Shown here: positions 45,421 to 57,400 of the stretch, piece by piece | Numbering within the stretch: position 1 is the stretch's first letter | Layout of the letters: each line of letters begins with the position of its first letter | Source of the DNA: Zantedeschia hybrid cultivar | Lineage: Eukaryota; Streptophyta; Magnoliopsida; Alismatales; Araceae | Direction of reading: 5' to 3' | Assembly: GCA_030544215.1 (NCBI GenBank) | Contig: JARZZO010000013.1 | Coordinates: 44,031,196-44,095,195, forward strand | DNA: 64,000 nt | Notes under the pieces: model-generated | The model's input: only the letters and a program-made list of their open reading frames with translations | Told to the model about the DNA's origin: nothing | Database searches by the model: none | Program-made: the position numbers and the translations under genes

Positions 45421-48400
45421 TACTTGAGTGTCCTCTGCTTTAGGTGTCAAGTACTACAACATATTGAACTTTGGTTTGGTCTGCTTTGTCTTTCAGAGTG
45501 CAGCTCGTTTGTTTGGATCATCTATTTCTTCCAAGGACCTAATTAGTGTCTCTGGGGTAAGTTAACTGGCACTTGTACTCAGTGGTTTTTAACCTTTTTC
45601 TTTTCCCAAAGCAATTTCCATATTACTAATTTTCTAAAGTCTTCAACCACTAATCTGGAGTCAGCTTGGGATTTGGAATCCAAAATAGCTAAGTCTCCTG
45701 CTGTCTGTTGACCAGATCAATCCCCGCTCACAGAATTCATGCCATTTACTTGATTGGCAATATACGGCCAATCTATTTTGACACCCTGCCCCAGAAAATG
45801 AATAGATCCTACTAGTCTGTTTATTTTTACTTAACTGCACCAAGTTATGTAAATTCAGCTGGAGCATGGTTATTGTGGCTTAGGGGATTTGATTTACATA
45901 TCCATTTCTGTTGGCAAGATAATATTTGAAACCACCTCATCACATGTAAGCACACAAACCAAAGTCTTGAAAGTTTTCTTCTAATGCATTGATGCTTGAG
46001 TTTATGAATACTTATATATAAAACATAAGTTTGCGTTGTTTGTGCTAAAAGATAATCAAAACAAGGTTCACTTTATTGATGTACAACTTTTAGTGATGCT
46101 CGTGGGGTTGAGGTTTAACTTTGGTGACACAATGTTTAACAATCTTTAATTTGATCTATGTTATCAAAGGTGATTGCGTCGCTCACCTAGGCAATGAAGT
46201 AGGGCGAGGTGAGCCAACAATTTCTCGCCTCGTCTCATGTTCGCGGCTTGCCTCACCCATCTAAGTACTTGCCTATGTTTTTTCTAATTGTGAATTATTC
46301 TGAAATGGCTAATGCCTCTTTTAACAATGGTCAATAGGGCTGTAAACGGAGCAGATATGGGATTTCCGCGTCCGTCCATTTATGCTAAACGGATAATCCG
46401 TTTCTGCTCTGTTTGTGATCCTGATACGGAGCGGATATTAGATTTCGGATATTCTCCGAATTTGGAGCAGATATGGATAATATCCGGATATTAAGGGGCT
46501 ACTTTAGAAAATGATATTTGAGAGAAATAATTCATCAAAATAAAATAAAACATATATTAATATATGAATGCTTGAAGTAATTATTATAAAAGGAAAAGAA
46601 TACATGACATAAAATGTTAAAAATATTTATTTTGATGTAAAAATAATTAAATTAAAATATTAACATAAATATTCATATACTTAATATAAAAATAATCATT
46701 TGACTTAGATTATATAAATAATCATGATTATTAGGAAAACTTAATCCATAGCGGATCTTAACGGAGCGGATACGGGAATTCCGTGACCGCTCTGTTTAAG
46801 AAGCGGATCATAAACGGATATCCGGTTATGATCCGTCGGATATCTCTTTCGGATAAAAATCCGGCTATCTGGATATGAATATGGAGTGGATCCGAATTTT
46901 ATCCGGATCATTTTACAGCCCTAATGGTCAATGCCCTTTTTCTCTTACATGCTTCCATATCTTTATTTTTCTTTTTTTCTTAATGCTTCTTAGGACCATC
47001 CACTACTTATATAAGTGCTTTATACGAATTGGTCTTTACATATTGGACATGATCGTTTCTCAATGTCTTACACACCATTGCCATCGATGTTTTCTTCATG
47101 GTCCTCATATTGCCATTTTCTTCTTTCATGGCAATTTATGCTCGAAGACATATTGCCCCTTAACACCTACGTGAGTGCCTAGGCATTTGAGGCTAAGGCA
47201 AACCCCTGGCCGCGTTCACTCACCTCTCGCCTTTGACTACATAGAATTTCATTATAGATGGATCCTACTTCTAGGATGACAATGAGGGGGCTTCAAGGAG
47301 ATGTCGTGCCTTCACGAATGAGGCCCCGAATCAACAACAATTGAGGTGGGATAGTTATATACGTGGGCCAGGGTGTTGGACATTGCAGTGCTGCCTGATC
47401 TTGTTTGGCAGATTATGGTACCTCTAGGTGGTAGAAGGGGGTGGACATGATGATGACATGGAGGTCCAAGCAGGGTTCTTGATTGGACTTCGGATGTGAG
47501 GATAGGGGTAGAGGATGTGGGATGAGCACTCTTCCTTAATGTGAGGTCATTGTGATTGCTGACTGCTGATGTGGGAGTATGCTGTGGCAGACCAGGGCAA
47601 CAGTGGACAGTGAGGCAGAAATGACGCGGGACGACTACCGAAACGGGTCCGAACTAGTGTCACGATCCGAAATCAGCAAATGTAGTGTACGGGTACGGCA
47701 AATACTCATAAAGAGTCCAGGTTTTCAAGAAGATAACTACACAATGTAAATCGCACGCAACTCGAGTATCGCCCGCTCACAGTGATAAAAATAACAGGAC
47801 CGGCGTAGTAAGAACTACCACTAGGCTAGGACAGCATCAACGCAGCCAATATGCTCAATTTTAATGACAAAGGCTGGACCTCACACTCACAACCCAGCAA
47901 TCATGAATAATATCTAGCTAGGATCCTACTCTCAAGCATGGGAACATGTATGACCATATAATAAACGATAAGTCGGCAAGGAAACATGGGCACAAAAGCA
48001 CTAACCGACCCACTGTAGAGTGGGGCAATACCGGGCAGACTGAATCTGCTGAAACTCCTCGAATCCGCTGCGAACAGTGCCGAACGAACCTCGTGAGGTG
48101 GGTGAACTAACCGCTGGCTCGCGGCAAAGCTCTGTTTGAACGAAGAGCCTGGACGTCGGTGGCCGTATCGGGCTCAATCGCCATGTGGCGAGAAGAGGGA
48201 GCGCTGTGACCACGGGGAGGAGCTCGCGGGACTGGCGTTGAGATCCGGACGGGCGTGTGAAGTGGACCGACGGGGAGAGCGTTGTGGGAAGATCACTGCG
48301 CGGAGGCCGTTCGGGCCTGGGTGCAGCGGACAGAGGCGAGCGGGATGGCCCGCCTCAAGCCTGTGTGTAATGGGGTCCGAGGACGGAGCTTGCGGAAGCG

Positions 48401-51400
48401 GCCGCTCGGGTCCCCGTCGCATCGGCGGAGGGTGGCCCGTGGGAGGCCGCCGGGGTTCGCATGGGGAAAACTCGGCCGCGCTCAGGTCCGTGCGGGACTG
48501 TTGCAGGCGGAGGGGGCACGCGAAGAGGTCGTCCGACCTGAAGTGCTTCGGAACGGGGGCGTGCGAGCCGGCGGGCTCGTCCACGGCGCGGGAACTGCTG
48601 CGGCCCAGCACTCCAGCAAGCCTACGACGTCGCGAGGCCGCTGCGGGAAGGGTTCCCGCGGCAAGCGGGACCGGCCCGACGCACTCAGTGGCGTGGGTTC
48701 TGGGACCGGCCTCGTCGGGCTCGTAGGGGAGCGACAAGGGCCGGTGAAAATCGCAGGGGGGGGGGGTTCCTGCGGATGGCTGCCGGCCTGGACGGCGAGG
48801 ACAGGACCCACGGAGGGGTCTCTCCGGAGCCGGCGAAGGCGGGAGGGGGAAGCCACGGGCGATGGGGGTAGCCTCGCGGGGACCGTCCAGCTTCGTTGAC
48901 GACTCGGGGTTGGCGGCTACTTCCCGGGGAGGCGAACGTGGCGCAGGGAAGAAACGGCTCACGCACAGGGAGAGAGAGGAGAGAGGCGAAGAAGAAGAAG
49001 AAGAGGAAGAAGACAAGGAGGAGACAACACCCGGCTTCCACCGAGGATGCACGTACGCTCCTTGGCGGCTGCAAGAATTTCTGTCTCTATTCAATCATCA
49101 ATGCCTCGAAACGAGGTTTACAAGAATATAAATAGAAAAGTTAGCCCTAATGAAGCCCTAATAACCTCAGTGACAAAATTGCCCCTCCCACTACAAAACA
49201 CCCAAAATTCAAACAGAAAATGCAGAGTAAGTAAATGATGGATAACTGGGCCTCATAATGGGCGTTACAACAGTGTCTAATGCTCCTCAATATAATAAAC
49301 ACATGCCAACACTAGGGAGACCCATCGTCGAGCCACAGAGATGCTGGGTAGGCTGCAGTCGTCCTCCTCCGATGGTACACGCGAGTCGGGTCGAACCGGG
49401 TCCATGCGCGGGTGTCCTCACCAATTCTCCCCGGCTGGGAAGAACTTGACCCTGTCGAGTATGGGTCTCGCCCACTCTGATATCGCTCCAGAAGGTCCGG
49501 GTCGATCTGCTGCAGGTCCTCGCGTGTGATCCACGTGTCGTCTGTAGACGGCCGTCCTCTCCAGTGGACCAGATAGCGCTGATAGGCTCCATCCCTAGAA
49601 GTAACAACCTGCTCGTCCAGTATATGATCAATCTGCTCTCTCCGTGCTGGTAAGGAGGCTGGAAGTGGACACTCTGGGGTGGGGTCTCTCGCAAGGGGGG
49701 TAGAAGGCTCAAACGGATCACTGGGTATCACTGCCGGGTCCCGATAGGCCACCAAATCTGAGATATTGAATGTGTTGCTGATGCCATAGTCGGATGGTAG
49801 ATCCACCACATACGCGTTCGGTCCAATCCGTTTTATCACTCTGAAGGGGCCGGCTCCCCGAGCTTGCAGCTTCTTGACGGTTCCGGAAGGAAACCGCTCA
49901 GGTCGAACCCTGATCATCACGTAGTCTCCCTCATGAAACTCCTGGGGTCGTCGATGTGCATCTGCCAGTTGCTTGTAACGCTCATTGCTGATTTCAATGT
50001 GACGACGGATATCCTCATGCAGACTCCTAATATGATCAGCCAGGGACTGTGCAGACTCGGACGTACGGGACTGGATGGGTAAAGGAACAAGGTCAACGGG
50101 TCCCCTAGGCCTATAACCGGTAACAATCTCAAATGGACACATGCCTGTAGACCTGTTGACCGAACTATTATATGCAAACTCAGCCTGCCAAAGCATCTGA
50201 TCCCACCCTCGCATACGCTCACCCACAAGACACCGCAGCAGGTCACCCAGACTCCGATTGACGACCTCGGTCTGTCCATCGGTCTGAGGGTGATAGGCGG
50301 TGGAGAATTTCAGCTTGGTGCCCATCAAGTGCCAAAGGGTCTTCCAAAAATAGCTGACAAATCGAACATCCCGATCCGAGACGATGGTCTTGGGCAGCCC
50401 ATGCAGACGAACCACACTCTCATGGAATAACTGGGCCACTCGAGACGCATCAGATGTCTTCGAACAGGGGATAAAGTGTGCCATTTTGGAAAACCGATCG
50501 ACGACGACCATGATAGAGTCGTGCTTTCGAATCGTTCGAGGCAGGCCCAAGACAAAATCCATGCTAATGTCTTGCCACGGACAATCCGGCACGGGAAGAG
50601 GGGTGTAAAGACCAGTATTCTGCTTCTTCTGCTTTGCCGTAGCGCATATGCGGCACTGAGCAACAATGCGAGCAACGTCGCGCTTCAGGCTCGGCCAGAA
50701 GAATCTGTACTCAACAAGCTCAATGGTCTTATTCCGGCCAAAGTGACCGGCTAGACCCCCAGCGTGAACCTCCCATATCAAGAAATCGCGGACCGAGGTC
50801 CGGGGAATGCACAACCTGGATCCACGAAACAGATAGCCCTCCTGGAAGACGTACTCACTGTGCTCTCTAGAGGGCCCGGACTGCAGGGCCGAGTGGATCA
50901 GACCAAAGTCGGGACAAGTAGGGTACTCGTCCCGCAACCTCTCAAATCCCGTGACTTCCACACTGACAACTGATAGAAGGGAAGATCGCCTGCTCAGTGC
51001 GTCAGCCACGCGGTTCTCCACACCCGCTTTGTGAGTCAGGACGAATGTATAAGCTTGAAGAAATTCAACCCATCGACTGTGTCTCGGGTTTAGCTTCTTC
51101 TGGGCATGGAGAAACCGGAGCGCCTCATGGTCAGAGTATAATACGAACTCCTGCGGTAGCATATAGTGTCTCTAATACCTCAAAGCCTGCACTACCGCAT
51201 AGAACTCCTTGTCATAGGTGGAGTACTTTAGCTTAGCATCATTCAATTTCTCGCTGAAGTATGCTATGGGATGGCCCTCCTGGTTCAAAACCCCACCTAT
51301 GCCGACACCAGAAGCGTCGCAAGAGACCTCAAACACCCTCGAAAAATCAGGCAAGCGAAGGACAGGTGCTTGGGTCATGCGCTCCTTGATGTCACGAAAG

Positions 51401-54400
51401 GCTGAAGCAGCAGCCTTCGTCCATAGAAAGGCTCCCTTCCGAATGCAATCAGTGATCGGAGCTGTGATGGAGCTGAATCCGCGAATAAATCGGCGGTAGA
51501 ACGTCGCTAAGCCGTGAAAACTCCGCACATCATGGATAGACTGCGGCTCAGGCCATTCTACCACCGCTCTGATCTTTTCGGGATCAGCGGAGACGCCCTC
51601 AGAAGACACGATGAACCCTAAGAAGATCACTCGATCTGTCATAAATGCGCACTTCTTAAGGTTCCCATACAAGCTCTCTCGACGAAGAGTAATGCACACC
51701 TGCCGAAGGTGCTCCACGTGGTCCTCCCTAGAACGGCTATAGATAAGTATATCATCAAAGTATACGACCAAAAATGTGCCAATGAACGGTCGTAATACCT
51801 GAGTCATGAGCCGCATGAAGGTACTAGGGGCGTTGGACAGGCCGAAGGGCATGACCAACCACTCATAAAGTCCATCCTTCGTCTTGAAAGCTGTCTTCCA
51901 CTCATCCCCAGGTCTAATCCGAACCTGGTGATAGCCACTCTTCAGATCGATCTTGGAAAATACAGTGGCTCCCGCCATCATATCAAGCATGTCGTCGAGG
52001 CGGGGAATGGGAAAACGGTATCTCACCGTGATGCGGTTGATCGCGCGACTATCCACGCACATTCTCCAAGTGCCATCTTTCTTTGGAGCAAGAAGTGCGG
52101 GGACGGCGCAGGGACTCATGCTCTCGCGAATGGAGCCCCTCGCCAGGAGTTCCTCAACCTGCCTCTGGAGCTCAGAATGCTCCTTAGGATTCATGTGATA
52201 GTGTGGCAGGTTGGGTAGGGTGGCTCCCGGAATCAGGTCGATGGCGTGCTGGATGTCACGCATAGGAGGAAGACCTTCCGGAAGATCCTCAGGAAAGATA
52301 TCCTGAAACTCCTGGAGAAGAGAGGTGACCTCGGTAGGATGCTCACTCGGGGTCTCGGCAGTAACCTCTCTAACCGCTAAAAGAAACACATGATCACTCT
52401 CAGTCAAATCATGCTCAAGCTCCCTGGCAGAGATAAGCTGTAAAGCGACAGTAGATGGTGTGCCAAGGAGGGAAGGCTCGCGAGTGCTGATAATGTCCGA
52501 TCTGGTCGGACGGGAACTGGAACATGTGCTCGCCAGAGCCGTACTGAGAGTGGTAGCTGAGCTAACAGGCGTGGTGCTAGAAAGGGTAGCACCGCCTGAA
52601 GGAGGTGAAGGGGTACTCGGGGATGCTGAAGAACTCCCCTGAGAAGTACCCTGCTGAGAGGACGCCCTAGGTCGGGAGGGCTGCAAAGTGATGAGCAGGT
52701 CGCCGTACTGGAATATGCAAGTGTTGGACCGGCCCTCCAGGATCGCGTCCATATCATACAACCACGGCCTGCCAAGAATAAGACTCCCGACCTCCATAGG
52801 AAGAATATCACATCAGATCTCGTCCTCATATGGAGGGAAGTGAATGGGAACAAGGCACCTCGTTTGGATGGGAATGGAAGTAGAATCCACCCAAGAAACT
52901 CTGTAAGGACGAGGGTGACCAACATCAGCCAACCCAAGGCGTGCGACGGCATTAGTGGAGATTGCGTTGATGCAACTACCACTATCAATGATCACCTTGC
53001 ACACCTTGCCATCAACACGGTAGTAGGTGTGAAAGATAGTAGTGCGGCGCCAATCATCACACACCCTCGGCTGGGTCAGGATGCATCTAACCACGCCAAT
53101 CCTATCCTCACTAGGACGCTCCTTATTATCACCATCCCACAGAAACTGAGCCTGGATGCAACCCACGATCTCACCCTCAGAGTGAAAATCATCCGCCATC
53201 TCATCTCCAGCCTCATAGCTCACAGGCTGCAATGCGGGTTGGTGCTCCTCGGGGTCTATCTCTCCCATAACCATGGCCCTAGTCGGACACTGAGACTTGA
53301 AATGCCCAAATCCCTGACAATTGTAACACCGAATACGGGATCCGCCCTCCTGGGAGGACTCTCCTCTAATCGGGGCCTTCCCCTTATCCTCCCGCCTAGG
53401 TGGCGGGGTTCCCACAGGGGGACGGACAGGGGGGGCCGGTAAGGCGGGCACTGAGTCTCTCTGGGGAAAATGAGGGCGAGAGGGGGGGTCCTGACGACTG
53501 GGGTCAGCAGGCCTGAAGGCCGGAGCTCTCTGTGGCACCCCCGGGGTGGTGCGCTGATCAATGGGACGCTGGTAGGGCGGCCGAGTACGTGGGGGTGAAT
53601 CCACCTCAAGCTCAAACTGCTCCATCTCTCTCGCGACCTGATAGGCATGCTCGATGGTCGTCACATGCTGACGGAACAGTTCCTGCTGATACACACGACG
53701 TAGACCCTTCCGAAAGCGGGAAAGAGTCAACGCGCTCTCCTCTCGAGCCCCACATCTCATCAGGTACTCATCAAACTCGGCAATGTACTCAGAAACAGTG
53801 CGAGTGCCCTGCGAGATGCTCTGCCACCTATCAATGAGGCGGTGGCGGTAAGTCGGGGGAAGGTATTTCTCTCTCAGCTTAACCTTCATGTCTTCCCACG
53901 ACTCAATGGGATCATGCCGACGCTGCTCAAGAAGGTCCTCGACATTCGACCAATAGGTCTGAGCCTGGCCTGTCAGCTTCATCATGGCGAACCGAGCTCG
54001 CCGAGCGTCAGTCATACCCATCCAATCGAAGTAGCGGTTCATGCTGGCCTCCCAATCAAGATAGACCTTCGGGTCCAAGGACCCGTCAAAAGTGGGAGCA
54101 TCCGCACGAGCGGCCCGACGGTCATCCAGGTCCCTCGGGACGTGATGGGGCCTCCGCTCCTCCTCAAAATCATCCCGATCGTCTAGATCATCCCGATCCC
54201 TCAGACGTCGATGGCGTCTAGGCGCCTCACCAAACTCGGGCTGAACACCTCGGGCGTACCGATCATACCGATCACCTTGATCATATCGCTCAGCTCGGTC
54301 AGCTCGATCGCGACGGTCGTGTCGATCCTCTCGATCGTGTCGATCGAATCGCACGTCCTGGCCGCGTCGCTCTAGCCGATCATCACGGTCACGAAGATCC

Positions 54401-57400
54401 CAGTGATCATAACGATCAATCCCATCCACCTGACGCCTCGCGCGTCTCTGATCGGCGCCCTCAAACCTCTCACACTGCCTATGATGCCTCAACTGTCTAC
54501 GCGCAGCAACCTGGTCTATCAACTCCTCACGCAGATCATAATCAACCCCGTCATCGGCAAGACGCCGATCGTCAACAGGATCAGCCCTAGGAAGGGCCTC
54601 ATCATGAGGAACATGGACGGCCGGAACAGGATGTCCCGGGTGACGGGGAACTGGGGCATGGGCAAGGACCCCTGGAGCACCCCTGTGACCTGCTAGGTCC
54701 TGAATCGTACGCTCCGAATCATCAACTCGGTTCTCACCAGAGCGGTTTGAACCTCCCCCGTTCGCCTGGCGCTGGTCCCACAAATCCATGCGCTGCACGA
54801 GCCGACTAACTGTCGCGGCTAAATCCGAAACATCCGGGGACCCCGCCTGCGAACCTGATGCAGGTGCAGACATGTGGAAAATCGCACCGTTACGGGTGGG
54901 CATGCAAGGCAGGCAAAGTGACAACGTGCATCAACTGACGCCTAAACGACTAACATGCATAATATGGATCAACTAAACACAATGATACGCTAACTAGATG
55001 GAGACACGCTAAAACTAACAAGATGAATAAGATAAATAGATGAAAATGCAACAAAGACGCCCTAGCCACAACCTACGGCTCTGATACCAAAACTGACGCG
55101 GGACGACTACCGAAACGGGTCCGAACTAGTGTCACGATCCGAAATCAGCAAATGTAGTGTACGGGTACGGCAAATACTCATCAAGAATCTAGGTTTTCAA
55201 GAAGATAACTACACAATGTAAATCGCACGCAACTCGAGTATCGCCCGCTCACAGTGATAAAAATAACAGGACCGGCGTAGTAAGAACTACCACTAGGCTA
55301 GGACAGCATCAACACAGCCAATATGCTCAATTTTAATGACAAGGGCTGGACCTCACACTCACAACCCGGCAATCATGAATAATATCTAGCTAGGATCCTA
55401 CTCTCAAGCACGGGAACATGTATGACCATATAATAAACGACAAGTCGGCAAGGAAACATGGGCACAAAAGCACTAACCGACCCACTGTAGAGTGGGGCAA
55501 TACCGGGCAGACTGAATATGCTGAAACTCCTCGAATCCGCTGCGAACAGTGCCGAACGAACCTCGTGAGGTGGGTGAACTAACCGCTGGCTCGCGGCAAA
55601 GCTCTGTTTGAACGAAGAGCCTGGACGTCGGTGGCCGTATCGGGCTCAGTCGCCATGTGGCGAGAAGAGGGAGCGCTGTGACCACGGGGAGGAGCTCGCG
55701 GGACTGGCGTTGAGATCCGGACGGGCGTGTGAAGTGGACCGACGGGGAGAGCGTTGTGGGAAGATCACTGCGCGGAGGCCGTTCGGGCCTGGGTGCAGCG
55801 GACAGAGGCGAGCGGGATGGCCCGCCTCAAGCCTGTGTGTAATGGGGTCCGAGGACGGAGCTTGCGGAAGCGGCCGCTCGGGTCCCCGTCGCATCGGCGG
55901 AGGGTGGCCCGTGGGAGGCCGCCGGGGTTCGCATGGGGAAAACTCGGCCGCGCTCAGGTCCGTGCGGGACTGTTGCAGGCGGAGGGGCACGCGAAGAGGT
56001 CGTCCGACCTGAAGTGCTTCGGAACGGGGGCGTGCGAGCCGGCGGGCTCGTCCACGGCGCGGGAACTGCTGCGGCCCAGCACTCCAGCAAGCCTACGACG
56101 TCGCGAGGCCGCTGCGGGAAGGGTTCCCGCGGCAAGCGGGACCGGCCCGACGCACTCAGTGGCGTGGGTTCTGGGACCGGCCTCGTCGGGCTCGCAGGGG
56201 AGCGACAAGGGCCGGTGAAAATCGCAGGGGGGGGGGGGTTTCCTGCGGATGGCTGCCGGCCTGGACGGCGAGGACAGGACCCACGGAGGGGTCTCTCCGG
56301 AGCCGGCGAAGGCGGGAGGGGGAAGCCACGGGCGATGGGGGTAGCCTCGCGGGGACCGTCCAGCTTCGTTGACGACTCGGGGTTGGCGGCTACTTCCCGG
56401 GGAGGCGAACGTGGCGCAGGGAAGAAACGGCTCACGCACAGGGAGAGAGAGGAGAGAGGCGAAGAAGAAGAAGAAGAGGAAGAAGACAAGGAGGAGACAA
56501 CACCCGGCTTCCACCGAGGATGCACGTACGCTCCTTGGCGGCTGCAAGAATTTCTGTCTCTATTCAATCATCAATGCCTCGAAACGAGGTTTACAAGAAT
56601 ATAAATAGAAAAGTTAGCCCTAATGAAGCCCTAATAACCTCAGTGACAAAATTGCCCCTCCCACTACAAAACACCCAAAATTCAAACAGAAAATGCAGAG
56701 TAAGTAAATGATGGATAACTGGGCCTCATAATGGGCGTTACAACAGTGTCTAATGCTCCTCAATATAATAAACACATGCCAACACTAGGGAGACCCATCG
56801 TCGAGCCACAGAGATGCTGGGTAGGCTGCAGTCGTCCTCCTCCGACGGTACACGCGAGTCGGGTCGAACCGGGTCCATGCGCGGGTGTCCTCACCAAGAA
56901 ACCCATGGGACGCTTAGGAACTTGTCAGTGATAGGTGGTCATGTGCACTCTGCTCTTTAACATTGATTCTTCTATGTGTCAGTGACAAAGGAGATTATCA
57001 AACTTAGGCAGTGAAGAGGTTTGGTGAGGGGACATCTGCTATAAGTTCTGATGATGCCAAATCATGGCTGAGTTGCAGGCGGCCCTGGCCGTGGAAAAAT
57101 AAAAAATAGAGCACAAATGTGTCAGACAGAAATACAACTGCAATGTCCAGGAGGTTCATGACATCATCTTCAAGCAGGACACCACCTAAGAAAGGCAGCA
57201 TGTTGGATAAAGCCATCTGAGGGTCGGGTTAAATGATGCACAGATTGTGTGCAACATGCATACTTTTGGCTTTTGTTCGGAATATTTGGGTGCCGAAGTT
57301 GCTACTGTTTTACAGAAGCCTCGTTACAGAAAGCAGTTTGCTAAGGGGCCTCAGGTGGAGTAGCTACTTGGAAGAGAGTGAGGTGGTGGGATCATTTGCA

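Larger units (their letters stand above)
47622..56896 (-). mobile_element. Near-intact Ty3/gypsy chromovirus (Tekay/Del-like), antisense in RFC4 intron 9
   Basis: 9275 bp with two LTRs of 1802 and 1803 bp, flanked by AGAAA on both sides (47617-47621, 56897-56901). Minus-strand order: 5' LTR (56896-55094), PBS, gag-protease, reverse transcriptase-RNase H, integrase, chromodomain, 3' LTR (49423-47622). A purine-rich tract (CCGGGGAGAAT) next to the 3' LTR serves as PPT. The chromodomain marks a chromovirus; long LTRs and a Met PBS suggest the Tekay lineage (inferred). Two nonsense codons interrupt the polyprotein. About 15 differences between LTRs by eye indicate a recent insertion. Confidence 0.97.

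Noticed and set aside
48174..49094. 306-codon open frame in the chromovirus LTR
   Set aside because: The matching frame in the other LTR is changed by single-base indels, the product is low-complexity Ser/Pro/Arg, and LTRs are not expected to code here.
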